The notes under the pieces: model-generated
What the model saw: only the letters and a program-made list of their open reading frames with translations
Database searches by the model: none
What the model was told of the DNA's origin: nothing
In this document: positions 22,741-35,086 of the stretch, one piece after another
Numbering within the stretch: the stretch's first letter is position 1
Layout: each line of letters starts with the position of its first letter
From: Epiperipatus broadwayi
Lineage: Eukaryota; Onychophora; Udeonychophora; Euonychophora; Peripatidae
Assembly: GCA_028023455.1 (NCBI GenBank)
Contig: JAQFVV010012546.1
Location: 205,501 to 269,500 of the forward strand
DNA: 64,000 nt
Direction: 5' to 3'
Position numbers and translations under genes: made by a program

Positions 22741-24100
22741 ACAGGTGATGAGATGATTGACACCAAAGCAGTTAATATAAAATCAAAAAATTACAAATTA
22801 TCAAAAACCTAGCCAATGCTACCAAGTTCCATGTCAAAACAATAGACACAGAATATAACACAAATTCAATACAAACAGCTAGATTTAGAAAAATAGAACA
22901 AAAAGACATTATTAATATTAGTATTAAAAACATCGAAGAATAAGAACGCAGAGGAGATACAGAAAGCAAATGATAATTTTAATAACACAATACCTAAAAA
23001 ATTATTTAATTCATTCAAAAAATTTTTTTCTAATAAATTAATTTTCTTATTGACCACTGACAAAAACCTCACCTTATATAAATTTCCAAGAGTATTACTG
23101 TATGAAACCCTAATAGTGCACGGAATGTGGGATACAGTGCGACAAATAGGAAAACACCCCAACTCAAAATACATAGCAATAGAATTTTTCTATGATCACC
23201 AGAAACCCATTTCCAAACTCAAATCAAACCACTAGGAATCTATTTAATGGTGGTAGTCAACAAAGCTGCAAAAAACTATATCACTTGCATATTAAAAAAT
23301 ACATATTTTGTATATGATATGAGACTTTCAACAAATGATGAAATCATTTGGCAAGGTTGTGAACTTTAACCCTATATATTTAAAAGACATGTCAATACCC
23401 ATATACAGTAACAACTTTGAGTTTAAGGTAAAGATAAATAGCAATGTGAATCCTGAAGACATACCATGCAAATTATAGATCATGAAGCCATGCTTAACCT
23501 TTATATAAAAGGACTAATACTTCAATGCTACTCATGTAAACAACATGGACATCTAGCAATACAATGCATTCTAAACCAAGATACACAAAATCAAAAAGCA
23601 AACAAAAAAAATGTTCAGCCCTCACAAAAACAAATAAGCAATCTATACCATAATGATCAAAACTTAAATAAAAATATCAAAATCAGGCAACATCAACAAA
23701 CAGAAAACCCACAAACTGAAACCTCAAACGTGGACACGGAAACACTTGACACACAATCAAAGAAACAAATAAAGATCAAACAAATATAATTCAAATGGCA
23801 ACCAACTATCCACAACAAACATCTGGAAAAACAAACAACATAAAAGACAAAAACAATGATAAACCAAAAGCACACCCAAGCACCACAAACAGTGAAAAGC
23901 AACATGCCAAATAAGAACACACACCCACAGCAGCAAAAAATATCAGCATAAACAAAAAAGACAAACAATACATGCCTCACCCATACAGAAACATCAATAC
24001 CTCAAGCAAGAAGATGCCAAGGCCAGCCACAAAAAGGCAACAATTAAAAAAATCCAGAACAGAAGAATTTAACTATGAAAATAATGTCATTTTAATAGAA
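22741..24100 (+). pseudogene. Gag-like ORF1 of a retroelement, decayed, CCHC zinc knuckle
   Basis: The plus strand is A- and C-rich, unlike its surroundings, and shows several coding segments broken by stops and shifts. 23044-23235 contains NLTLYKFPRVLLYETLIVHG. About 23360-23480 contains DMSIPIYSNNFEFKVKIN. 23466-23789 contains CYSCKQHGHLAIQC, a complete C-X2-C-X4-H-X4-C zinc knuckle, followed by a Gln/Asn/Thr-rich polar tail. Zinc knuckles after an RNA-binding-like domain are typical of retroelement Gag and LINE ORF1 proteins that bind element RNA. Which class this is cannot be decided: no RT follows, although 24.1-24.6 kb keeps the same A/C-rich composition and could be decayed downstream sequence. 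Confidence 0.7.
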
Positions 24101-25360
24101 TATTTGATCCAACCATAGAAGATATAGGGCCATACTATGATTGTAATCAAGAAATATCACAAACAACATGCCATCACACACAACAACCATCTCCTATTTA
24201 ATTAAAGTATATGAAACTCAAGATAACCACATTTAATAATGGACAAAACATATGGACAGCAAAGTAACTCAATACAAACCATTGTTAAAGCATATCAGGG
24301 AAACTCAATCCAAAAAAATAAGAGCAGCAGCATTCATGCTATACACACTCTGGTGCACATGATCCAAATTTATTATGTATAATAATATGAGATGTCACCC
24401 TTCTACCTTTTACAACAAGCTAATGCAACTAAAGATTAGAGGTAAGCTAATAGCAAATCAAGATATACATAACACCACTTGGTTACTAATCAGATAACCA
24501 TTGACACATTCAGTGGACAAGTTAACACAAACTAAAAATGCAAATGTATATTATACAAATAGGTAGAATTCCATTAGTCCTAAATTCATTGTAAATCTAA
24601 TTCCTAAGAAGTAACAAAAGATCAAAAAGAAACAAAGAACTAACAAACTATATCAGAAAGATGTTGGAATTTGTACAAATAGAGAACTAGTGACATCATT
24701 TAAATAATAACAGATGAAAAATATGTATCAAAACAGAGATATACATGTAAACCAAATATATGTAAAAATTTCTTTGTCACAATAAAGTTCCTTATTGAAA
24801 CATAAATATGTCCTTTATATCACTGATTTGTAAGGTTGAAATTTACATAGATTATTGTTATATATCAGACTTTTTAAACAATTATTTATCTAAAACATAA
24901 ATGCAATGAATATTCTAAAGATGTAGATGTATGATTCTCCAAAATTTATGGGATGTCAGTTGCAAATATTCTCTATAAATTAATTATATGATCTAATAAT
25001 TAGGAATTTTTATAAATAGTTTACATAATATGAATTGTTATGCCAGTAATTTATATTGTCAAATAAATTGTATTTGCTTTATAATATGGAACATCATAAA
25101 TTAGCATGTGATCTATTAGCAATGATTAGTCTTGGGATATTGGATGAGTAGCAAATAAATAGAAATTCTATTGCACTAACCTTCTAGCATCTAGGAGGCA
25201 AAATTGTATGGAAAAAATTGCTACTATATTTTGGAGCATCAAATGAGAACTCAATTCATATTTAAAATTCAATTTGATCAGCATTTGGATTCTGGTTTAT
25301 GGGAATAAAATGAATTAATAATTATGCTCCAAAGCTTTTCGTACATAAATTTACTTAATA
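24101..25360. other. A/C-rich then AT-rich non-coding DNA
   Basis: The first 500 bases keep the A/C-rich bias of the ORF1 relic and may be its continuation, but no domain is recognisable. From about 24.6 kb it is ordinary AT-rich DNA. Confidence 0.45.
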
Positions 25361-25560
25361 TATAAGGTATATGAGTACTTATAGCATATATGTGTAGAGA
25401 TGGTAATCTGGACCAACTGATGATTGCTGGTTTAGCATGAAATACGTATATTGGTGATTATTTATCTTTTCAACATATATGGGTTCAAGTGTATCAGTGT
25501 TATGAGATAGAGTGGAGAGTGGTAGGTCATGTGAAAGTCTGTGCTCATATACCTTATATA
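25361..25560 (+). repeat. Hammerhead-bearing repeat, copy 2
   Basis: Aligns over about 180 bases with the 17.8-18.1 kb copy and, in reverse, with the 51.34-51.56 kb copy. It is truncated at its left side relative to both. It contains the best hammerhead motif in the window. The right end reads GTGAAAGTCTGTGCTCATATA, a degenerate form of the GAGTTCAAATCCCC end in copy 1. Confidence 0.8.
25412..25455 (+). ncRNA. Hammerhead ribozyme motif
   Basis: All parts of a type I hammerhead are present. Stem I is ACCAA (25412-25416) with TTGGT (25451-25455), five Watson-Crick pairs. Box 1 is CTGATGA (25417-25423). Stem II is TGCT (25425-25428) with AGCA (25434-25437) and a GGTTT loop; it is flanked by a T-T opposition where copy 1 keeps G-C. 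Box 2 is GAAA (25439-25442). Stem III is ATA (25442-25444) with TAT (25447-25449) and a two-base loop. The predicted cleavage nucleotide H17 is A25450. Such very short stem III helices are reported for hammerheads of Penelope-like elements and retrozymes, which may act as dimers. The motif is read directly; activity is untested. Confidence 0.75.
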
Positions 25561-27323
25561 TTATATATAAACACAGGTATATAATAAGCCTGTGTTTCAG
25601 TTATAAATTTACTTAACTAAATAAGATCATTTCACCAATCTTTTTTGTTAACAATTCATAGAATCCCACTTATTGATAATTTAATATAATTTGTTTTTTT
25701 TTTCTCATTGTATTATGTATTATTCGAATCATTTCCTAAATAATAGAATATAGTCAAAGTATTTTTAGATACAACTGGTAAAAAGAATTATGGATTATAT
25801 TTATATCTTTGAAATAGTTAGCTCATATACGGATACATGTAAATGCTTATTTAAGCTTAATAAATGGCCAGTATTCTAAAAATCTCATGACATAAAAGTG
25901 CTTAATCATGATTTGGATTCAAATCCCAAATTATTCCATAATTAGCTATGCTACTATCTAATCTTGTTTGAAATATGAGTGTCTATTTATTCTTAGTTGG
26001 GGAGTAAAACAAAAATTAAAAAAAAATCTCAATCTCTTGCTATCCAAAAATTGGAATGCCTGGGTAGAAATCTCTTCTATATTATTGATCTTCTATGGTT
26101 GTTATTTGAGATGTATTTGCCTTGACATGGATTAAGTAAAAAAAAAAATTCCTTATTTAATGAAGCAACTCTTTACAAATATAGTTTTTGTGCATATATA
26201 TAAAAGATAAACATTATTGATTTCTTTTGCCGTAATATAGATTGTTAGATTAGTTATTTTAGGTCAATTATTTATTTTAAAATGGATTTGGTTATTTAAG
26301 AATTATAACCAATAAATGACAAAAAATGTATTTTCTGTTGTTTTTTATTGACTTATATTTACATTATTTTACACAGCAATTAGGATTTTATTTCGATTTC
26401 AATATTTATGACATTAGTTACGTTTAATACAATGAATTCAGAATAACAGTTTTAATGGGTGTTAAACATCACTAGTTCCATTATCACGGGTTTATTGACA
26501 ATTATTTTGTAAATGTATGTTTACTTTTACAACTTTTCTGTCTAGTTAATGTGACTGTATATAAATAATACAAATATAAGCGATAAAACAAAACAGAAAA
26601 AAAAAATATGTACAATTTCAAAAGAACTAATGGGTATAATTTTTACATCTACATAAAAATCTTTTGACTGATTACTTAAATAATCATTTTAATTCAAAAT
26701 GAACAAAAAAAAAAAACAGTCACCTACATGATTTCAATTAAAACTTTAAATAAATAATTATAACAATGAATATTTGCAAAATATTTACATGAATAAACGA
26801 AAGAAGTAAAGGAAAGTTTTAATTTTTTTTTTCTCATTAGGAAACGTTAAATATATATATTTTTTAAAAATTACAGAATATGCAAGCGTAACCTCTGATT
26901 TTGTTGACTGGTCTCCTTTGAGATCGATATATAATTGTCCTTCCTTTTGTAAATGATTCTTATGGTTTGTAAATAAAATTTTCTTTTGAAAGATAATCGG
27001 ATAGTGGCTCCGAAAATCATGTGATATCTAAGCATGGACGTGGTTAATAGAGCTTTGAGTGATTGATATATGGAACTGCATGTATGAATAGTGAATAAAA
27101 TTGTTCTCGTCTTAAAGAAAATATATTTCTATTAAATATATGTTTATTTCATCGTCAATGAAAATGTTATACCAGCACAAGATATGTCTGTATACGATTA
27201 AAAAAGATTGCTTAAACAAAATAAACTGTATGAAGGTTGTAGAATGGTTTTTGTTACTTTAAAAAAAAAAAAAAAATAGTAAAACATCAAAAGAGTGAAA
27301 TGCACTTTTTTAAAAAGAAAAAA
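25561..27323. other. Gene-free AT-rich DNA
   Basis: No gene seen. 26.88-27.06 kb is somewhat more complex in composition but has no open frame of note. Confidence 0.5.
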
Positions 27324-27417
27324 AGCGAGAGGTCAGCGACAGCTGCTTTACAAGCAGTTGTCCCGGGTTTAGCGGGTTCGCTTCCCGGCTGGTGCTATGA
27401 CACATGAGAAAAAAAAG
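27324..27417 (+). repeat. tRNA-derived SINE, subfamily A
   Basis: Head slightly truncated (starts GCGAGAGGTCAGCGAC). Anticodon-like hairpin GCTGC-TTTACAA-GCAGT, B box GGGTTCGCTTCCC and tail GCTATGACACATGAG plus A-run are intact. It is close to the inferred consensus and so fairly young. Confidence 0.85.
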
Positions 27418-28286
27418 CTTTCTTTGTAACCCCCCCCCCTCTTTTTGTTCTAACAGAACCCCGTTTTAATTTCATATGCACTAGATTATAATTTTGTTAT
27501 ACTGCCACAAATATAACCACTTGCCATCTTGTCAGTTTGAATTTTAATGAAATTCTTTAAATTAAATATGATTTTTAATTAATAAAAGCAATTCAAGAAC
27601 AAAAATTATTTTAAGTCCTCATTAATCTTTTATACTGACTGAGAAAATTTTTGAATGCAGGAGATTTTGCTTTAATATGTAGAAAAGCTGGTAATTAAAT
27701 TAATTACTTAATGCTCAGACATTTAATTAAAAAGAGGAGTAGGCATTAATAATAAAACACCTACATTTATTTTTTATGCTTTTATGTATGTGTTAATATA
27801 TTAACACATGCATAACAATCTCCAAATATATATATGTACTATTTTTTATTGATAATCAAAATTTGTCTTGACAATAAAGTACAAAGATTTCGAATAATTT
27901 AATGGATTATGAATAAATGGTTGTGTAGTACTTAATGAATGAAACCACCTAAAATTCCAAATTCATAAAAAAATACTAGAATAATAACAAAGAAACAATT
28001 TGTTAGTGTAGATTCAATGACTATCATTATTCTAAATTACATACATTTAAATTCTTATAATTTTTGAACTTTTTATATTAGCCAATATGGCATAATAACA
28101 AAACATAAACAAAAGCTATAGTTTCTATAAAAAATATATTAATGAAAAATTTAGTTTGCTAAACAAATACATTTCCCATTCATGTATAAAATCTGTGTAA
28201 TTCATATTAAATCTCAACTCTACTTAAGATAAATAGCTAAAAAAATTTGCAACTCTACACTAAAAGTACACTTTCTACAAAAATGG
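27418..28286. other. Gene-free AT-rich DNA
   Basis: C10 run at 27430-27439, otherwise AT-rich filler. Confidence 0.55.
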
Positions 28287-28398
28287 AACAATGGCCGAGT
28301 GATCAGCACAGCTGCATTACAAGCAGTTGTCCCGGGTTTGCGAGTTCGCTTCCCAGCTGATGCTTTGACACATGAAAAAAAAAAAAAAGAAAAAAAAA
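28287..28398 (+). repeat. tRNA-derived SINE, subfamily A
   Basis: Contains TGGCCGAGTGATCAGCAC, the hairpin with loop ATTACAA, CCGGGTTTGCGAGTTCGCTTCCC and a long A-rich tail. A possible short target duplication AAAAATGG flanks it (28279-28286 and after the tail). Confidence 0.85.
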
Positions 28399-29285
28399 TG
28401 GTCTAGCAGTTTTTTAATGTCAAAACTAAAAAAAAAGTATGCATTTAAAGTTAATAGCAGGAACACATTTTATAAAGAAGTTAAACTTATCCTTAAATTA
28501 ATTAAAGTTTTCAACTATTTTCTTCAATATAAATAAAAAACAGTCAATATATATTGGCAATGTTGTATGTGATAGATTGAAATAAAAACTATGTGGTCAA
28601 AATTTAATGTTTGTAATAAATCCTATTAAAAAGTTAACCTGTCCATAAATTGTATACAATTCACATTTACATATTAATAAACAGTTGAATGGCTTTATTA
28701 CTAAGGAGATCATTCTTAAAGCATTAAAAATGATATTTCTATGCATAATCCATGGGCTTTAAACTTGAGAATCTACCATTTTATCATTCCACCAAACCAT
28801 AAAAGATGCATATGACCTTCAAATACAGAAAAAAAAATATAAACTTCTAATAAAAGTTTATTGCAGATGAAATTGAAGCACAAAAATAGGTTATCTACTT
28901 TGTAAACTATTGAATTGACTAAAGTAAAAGAAAATACATCTAATCAGATTCTAAAACTGATTATAATTTTTATAAAGAAATTAAACTTATTCATAAGATA
29001 TGTGACACTAATTCAGAAATTTGAACATTTTTGATTGTATGCTAAAAATTCATGTTTATCATTAATGAAAGAAAGTTCTAACATATATCAGTGTTTTTTT
29101 TTTGGTTATTAAATAAATTAGAATGAAAAAAAGCATACAATCAGAATTTAATATATACAATATGATTTTATATAAAGTTAAATTTATTCTTAAGCTGTAT
29201 AAAATATCACAATGACATTGTAAAAAGTGCAAATATTGTGGTCATTTTGTGTTAGCAATTTCTGAAACAATGAATATTGAACATT
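28399..29285. other. Gene-free AT-rich DNA
   Basis: No supported feature. Confidence 0.55.
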
Positions 29286-29421
29286 AAGTATTATAATGAG
29301 GTCAAGTGTTGTTAGCCGAGAGGTCATTGCACCCACCTTGCAAGCAAGTAGTTGGTTGCAGACGGGTGTAGGTTCGCGTCCCAGCCCATGCTATGACATA
29401 TGAAAAAAAGTATTATAATGA
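29286..29421 (+). repeat. tRNA-derived SINE, subfamily B, with 14-bp TSD
   Basis: The body at 29300-29407 carries A box TTAGCCGAGAGG, the B-type segment ACCTTGCAAGCAAG, B box GGTTCGCGTCCC and tail GCTATGACATATG plus A-run. It is flanked by an exact duplication AAGTATTATAATGA (29286-29299 and 29408-29421), the signature of target-primed retrotransposition. The intact duplication implies a recent insertion. Confidence 0.93.
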
Positions 29422-29424
29422 CTA

Positions 29425-29815
29425 ATAAAATTAGAAATATATTGGAAGACTTTGGAATATGGTCTTACGGAGAAGAATGGAAAAAATCAGTTGGGTGAAT
29501 AAAATAACGAATGAAGTTTTGAAAAGAGTAAATGAGGAAAATAAATTGATTGAGAAAATTAGAAAGAGAAACTGAATTGGACATATATTAATTAAGAAGT
29601 ATAGTTTAATAAGGGACATATTGGAGAGAATGGTGAATAGAAACCAGAAGAGTGGACAGAAAATATTGACATTGTTGGAAAATATAAGAGAAGGGAAGAA
29701 TTACATACAATTGAAAAGCTGGGCAATGAAAAGAATGGAGTGGAAAAATTGATGCATTGGTGATACGACTATTCTCTGGATCTGTCCATGGGACAGAACA
29801 CTACTGATGATGATG
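29425..29815 (+). pseudogene. LINE RT C-terminal region, second family
   Basis: The plus frame reads RRMEKISWVNKITNEVLKRV, then NKLIEKIRKRN, a stop where a Trp is expected, IGHILIKKYSLIRDILERMV, then SGQKILTLLENIREG and a Trp-rich end. This is the post-RT region found in many arthropod and mollusc LINEs (pattern I.W...V.NEEVL.R..E.R.L...I..R...WIGHILR..GLL..VIEG). It differs from the 3.7-6.0 kb family. The 5' part is lost and at least one in-frame stop is present. An ATGATGATG run follows the end. Confidence 0.7.
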
Positions 29816-30733
29816 TATGAATTTCCTGCTTTATATAAATATACCATTTTTTCTAAACCATGTAAGTAGATATTTTTTTTCATTCAATTAATTTTTAAAG
29901 CAATATTCATTATAGTAATAAATTAAATAACAATTATATTATACAAATACTTTATAATTGTTTACACTGATTATTGATTTGAGTATCATCTTTATTACTC
30001 TATTGAATTTCTTTTATTTAAAAGTGCAATTTTCTTTTTGTAATCAAGTAAATATTAAAAATATAATGAGTGTTTTTTTTTTTTCATTATTTGTTTTTAA
30101 ATAAAGTATTCGTTACAGGAATAAATTAAACACCTAATTTATATAAATAATATTTAAGCATTTTTATTAAGTTTTATGAGATTTTTTTATTATTACTGTG
30201 GGATTTTTTTTTTTTTTTAATTTAGAAATATAAATTAGTATTTATTTTTTATTAAACTGTTTTTTAAAGAATATTCACTAATAAATTAAATTTAAATTAC
30301 ACTAATATATTACATTTGATTGTTATTTTTCAGTTTACTTTTGTAATTGCAAGAATAAAATTAATGTCTGTTTATTTTTGAAAATTTTACAAATTCATGA
30401 AGGGATTTGAATATTGGTTTAAACAATAATGTGATATAGTACTGAAATGTTTTATTTTAAATAATTTTTTTAAAAATTTATTCATTAAAAAGTAATGACA
30501 ATATTAAAGCATAAATCCTGAATATTGGGATATAAATTTAATAGAAGTCACAGTGAACAACTTTTAAATAGTGTAAAAAAAAAATGTCATCATCACAAAT
30601 TATTCAAATTTTGATTACATTGTAAAATATAAGCTAATAAATGATTTAAGTTCACTGGTAATAATAAATGATTTTTATTTCTCATTAAAAATATATATTC
30701 TTTGGAATGAATTGATAAATTAATTTACATAAA
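29816..30733. other. Gene-free AT-rich DNA
   Basis: T-rich filler. No supported feature. Confidence 0.55.
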
Positions 30734-30867
30734 AATATCTATTCTGTCCAGCATTGTTAGCCAAGAGGTCAGTGCAGAAGCCTTGCAAACAAGCAATTGC
30801 TTGCAGACTGTTGTTGCGGGTTCACCTCCCAGCTGATGCTATGACATATGAAAATATATATCCATTC
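30734..30867 (+). repeat. tRNA-derived SINE, subfamily B
   Basis: A box TTAGCCAAGAGG, CCTTGCAAACAAGCAATTGC, B box GGGTTCACCTCCC and tail GCTATGACATATG. It is flanked by ATATCTATTCT (30734-30744) and ATATCCATTCT (30857-30867), a probable target duplication with one change. Confidence 0.88.
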
Positions 30868-31897
30868 TATATATTTTTTTTTATTAATTTAAAAAACTGA
30901 TGAATGAAAGACTGTAATTAGTATTACGTCAATAAAATACAAACAATATTGCTAGTAAAGTATAATTATCAATTTGTTTCAAATTTCTTATGTCCATAAA
31001 CAAAATACAATTTTTAAGAAAATATTACCTAATTAAATTAAAAATATTTAAACATTTAATTAATATAATAAATATTGTATTAAACTCCTTAATTATTGCT
31101 GAATTTTTCCAGTGTACTCTACCATGCATTTTTATTGACTGTAAATTATGTATTTATAATCAGAGGAAATGACAAAGATGTTAGTATTATAAAGATTAAT
31201 TTTTAAAAATTATCAATTAACTATCCTTTTTATTGAAAGCTCAAAATTTTTTTTTTATCTATGTAAAAATGTGATCAATATTTGTTATGTACTTAAATAT
31301 TACAATTTACCTAATTATTAAAATTATTAGAAGGTTCAGTCAGATGGATACTCTATTTAACTGTATGTTGTTCCAAATAAGTAAAAAAATTTAGATAATA
31401 TTAACAGTTGTTTACTTTTCAAAAATTTTCTGAAGTATATGACAGTTCTAAATAAACAGTGATTTAATTAACTGGAATTGATATATGTATATAGTGAAAA
31501 TATGAAACCTAATTTTAAAAATATTGTGGAATAGTTTGATTGTATACCTTCTTCTAGAATAGCACTTAATATTTTATTACATATGAAATGGAAAATATTC
31601 CATTGAGTGTTTTAATGTAGATAAAATTTATCCCCATCAATTGTAATGTTTTTTTTTTTTTTGTTTTTTTTTTTTATAATTTACATTAAGAGATTTAATG
31701 TTATTTATTTGATTGCATATAAATTAAACCTTTGAAACCAACTGGTATGCAGTCTCAGAAGCCTTATCTTGGTTAAAGAAAATTAAAGATTACCCATGAC
31801 TCAATCTCATATGTTTTGTTTTCTTTTTCATTGGTTCTATGGTTTATGAAAATATGGAATGTTAGTTAATTGTAAGACATCTGTGAAGTTATTTGGT

Positions 31898-31898
<1 letters not shown>
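30868..31898. other. Gene-free AT-rich DNA
   Basis: Poly-T tract near 31650-31675. No gene seen. Confidence 0.55.
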
Positions 31899-31928
<30 letters not shown>

Positions 31929-32225
31929 AAAATCCACTAGAATAAAATAACAAATTTTTTTTAAATGCCTATATAAAATTGAAGATTAATATCCTTTGCT
32001 ATAGCCAGCTTATGGCATATTCCACCATCTTGAGTAGCACCATATAGCCAGCTTATGGCATATTCCACCATCTTGAGTAGCAATATGTTAAATAATGTAT
32101 TGCTACTCAAGATGGCAGAATATGTCATAATCTGGCTACATCAAAAGATATTAATCTTCAATTTTATATAGGCATTCAATTTTTTTTTTTTGTAGTTTTA
32201 TTCTAGTGGATTTTTTATATATATG
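31899..32225. repeat. Foldback element with TA tract and duplicated arm segment
   Basis: A (TA)n run (31899-31924) leads into a left arm that is complementary to about 32098-32217. The left arm contains an exact 39-bp duplication (32001-32039 and 32044-32082, period 43) present only once in the right arm. The duplication therefore arose after the foldback formed, or one copy was lost. A second short TA run ends the right side. It is non-coding. Confidence 0.85.
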
Positions 32226-34230
32226 CTTGTAAAATATATTTAATGTATATATATTAATTAATTTTCTACATTCAAATTATCTCCTATTCCAATAACGTTA
32301 CAAAATTATAAATGGGCATAAAATATTATATGTCACTAAATTGGTCATATAGATAAAGGTAGATATATTATGAAAAATATGCTTAAAGGAGTTAGTTATA
32401 AGTGTATTTAAAAAAAAGAGGTTTAACAAGAATGATGTAAAAATAAATATGTTGTTATTTACTTACACATTATTATAAATAAATCAGTTATTTTATATAG
32501 CACAATGTTTTATAAACTGTAATAGTTAAACAGCATTAAGCTGTTGCACATTGTGAGTCTTTTTAAAAAAATATAGAGCAAAATAGTTATTTTAAGGAAG
32601 AAATAGCTACAAGTTTTCAAGGAATATAGATAGGGAGAGGAAGATATAAAGAGTGTAATCTGTTTATTTTGTCTTTTTATAAATAGCTAATGGTAATACA
32701 ATTTGAAAAAAAAAAGACAATGACATCTTAATGAAGTTTTGTAAACAAAAAATTGTGACAACTTACTGAAGTAAACATACTATTTTTAAAATGTAATAAA
32801 AACATTAGTAGTATTTTTGTGCTAAAAGTGTGGCATACTATACTAGTAATATTTCATTATTATCATTTCCCTCTAATATTCTTAACTGTTGGACAACTTA
32901 ATAAGTTTTTAAGTACAGAATTTAACATAAATGTCTCTTTTTCTTAAATAATTTGTTACTCTATTCTGGTTTGTATGGTTTAGCACAAAGGTGAGTTTGA
33001 TATACTTCAATTAAATATTCTTTGATAAATTTCAAACTGAAAAAAAAATTAGAAAAAATATATTATTGGTATGAACTGATGTACTTAGATATCATTGTAG
33101 TTCTCAAATATTGCTTGACTTCCCAAGCAACTGATCACATTTATTTTTTTATTATACTGCAGCATGAAATATACATATACAGATCAATGATATTTTACAT
33201 TAACTGTGTTACTATTACATTTTTAAAAATAATTAAAATATTGTACTTATATGTGATGAACTATTTTCATCACCTAACATTAAATATTGAATGCCATTAG
33301 AAATTTTTTAAAACTTATTTAAATTTTCCAGTTATATTCAATTGTTAATAATAGCATATAGGCTAGTATATAACACAATGTTTCAAATGATATTATTCTC
33401 TCTTCTTCAGGTGCTGATGGCAAATGTGAGAAATTGTACTTGATTATTTTTTCTTTCTAAACATTCATATTATGAAATAATAATGCAATTCAAAAATATT
33501 TTGTAATTAATAAATATCTTATTTTTTGATGAATTTGAACTTTCAGAAATGTATAAATTAAAAATATATGACTTAAATTTTAATGATTTGGGGTTTAAAT
33601 GGTCTAGTCAAAAAATTGTCAAGTTCTAAGCCATTTTAGAATTTTATCAGAGATATAGTGAACTAATTATTAAAATCAATATGATTTTTACTAAAGAGTA
33701 AACAAAACACAAGACTCTAAATATATTACTATCCTTAATTATCTTTTCTAGTGAATAATATCTTCTTTACTGAACCTATGCAGAAGACTAGTTTAAGATG
33801 ACTTTTCTTGAAATGGATTGTGTAAAATCTGGCTGTATTACAACTTAAACACTTAACTTTTTATGCTATCATTATCATTTAAACATAAGACTATTGTAGA
33901 ATGGATTCTGAATTACTTTTAATGCTTTTGATCATATGTCTTTTTTTCCATATTGCTTTGGCAATCTTATTTATCTCATCCATTCATTTCACATGTGTTT
34001 TTCTAGAGTATCTAAAATGTCATGCAGTTTAGTTTGGCAGTTAATTGAAAGATCTTGTCAGGATCAGTTTTGATAAAATTTTAAAAAAAATCATTTTCAA
34101 GCAAAAATGCATTTTTATTTCAGATAAACAGATCATAATAATACTAAATAGCCACTTTCTGAAATCAGTGAATTGATATCTAGTTATTATTCTCTAGAGG
34201 ATAAAACAATAAGGGGAAAATGTAGCATTT
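32226..34230. other. Gene-free DNA with one repeat relic
   Basis: A single-arm relic of the 18.97 kb inverted-repeat family lies at about 32509-32556 (AACAGCATTAAGCTGTTGCA). The 92-codon plus frame at 33022-33300 is A+T-biased and resembles no known protein. Confidence 0.5.
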
Positions 34231-34345
34231 TTTTTTCATATGTCAAAGCATCGGTCGGGAAGTGAACCCATGACAACTGTCTGCAAGCAACTGCTTGCTT
34301 GCATGGCGGCTGCGCTGACTTATTGTCTACAAATGCTTGACAAAA
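34231..34345 (-). repeat. tRNA-derived SINE, subfamily B
   Basis: Minus strand: head partly decayed (GACAATAAGTCAGCGCAGCC), GCAAGCAAGCAGTTGCTTGC, B box region GGGTTCACTTCCC, tail GATGCTTTGACATATG, poly-A. Flanks AAAATGTAGCATTT and AAAAAGTGTACATTT may be a worn target duplication. Confidence 0.82.
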
Positions 34346-34507
34346 AGTGTACATTTATTACCAGCAAATTATATATATATTGTCTTTTTCACTATTTCTC
34401 TATTGGATTGTGCTGGAGTGATATTAAATTGCATAAATCTATTCAAATAATGCTTTACCTTTTATTTATATAGAGATTTAATAGATATTTGTATAAGACT
34501 GTTATAC

Positions 34508-34996
34508 TTTCTTCTGAATTGAATATAAAATATAATCAATTTTAAGGACAACTTTATGTTTAAATAATAAATTTATTTTCATCAAATCGATTTTCGTTCA
34601 AAACTGAACCTTGACAAGATGTTATAATTCAAAATGTCACGTTATTTACATATTATCTTATAACACCATCTACTGGTCAGTCTTAACTTTTTAATATATA
34701 TCCATTGATATCCACTATCAATTCTACAGGCATAACCTCTTTGTGGGTTTTCACACTCTAAATACCATAGGATGTTTATAATTGATAATGGATTTCAATG
34801 GATATATATTAAAAAATTAAGATTGACCAGTAGATGCTGTTCTAAGATAATATGTAAATTCACATGACATTTTGAATTATAACATCTTGACAAGGTTCAG
34901 TTTTGAATGAAAATTGATTTGATGAAAATAAATGTATTATTTAAACATAAAGTTGTCTATAAAATTGATTATATTTTATATTCAATTTAGAAGAAA
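34508..34996. repeat. Large foldback, 216-bp arms
   Basis: 34508-34723 and 34781-34996 are reverse complements over about 216 bp, roughly 90 percent by eye, with a 57-bp centre. Both arms accumulated independent changes, so the element is older than the 16.3 kb one. No open frame is conserved. It is probably a MITE or foldback transposon. Confidence 0.88.
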
Positions 34997-35086
34997 ATAT
35001 ATAAGAAAGACAACATAATGGTTTTATAAAAAATACCATCAAGTGAATTATTTATAAAGAATGTTATAATAAACCATATCAATTAT

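Noticed and set aside
22866-23174. 102-codon ORF on minus
   Set aside because: It is the antisense of the gag-like ORF1 relic, whose plus-strand reading makes biological sense.
23693-23980. 95-codon Cys/Val/Phe-rich ORF on minus
   Set aside because: Antisense of the A/C-rich tail of the ORF1 relic; the odd composition follows from that.
33022-33300. 92-codon ORF on plus
   Set aside because: A+T-biased residues, no recognised domain, no gene signals.
33405-33440. CTGATGG...GAGAAATTG as a further hammerhead
   Set aside because: Box 1 is wrong at its last base and no stem II or stem I can be formed.
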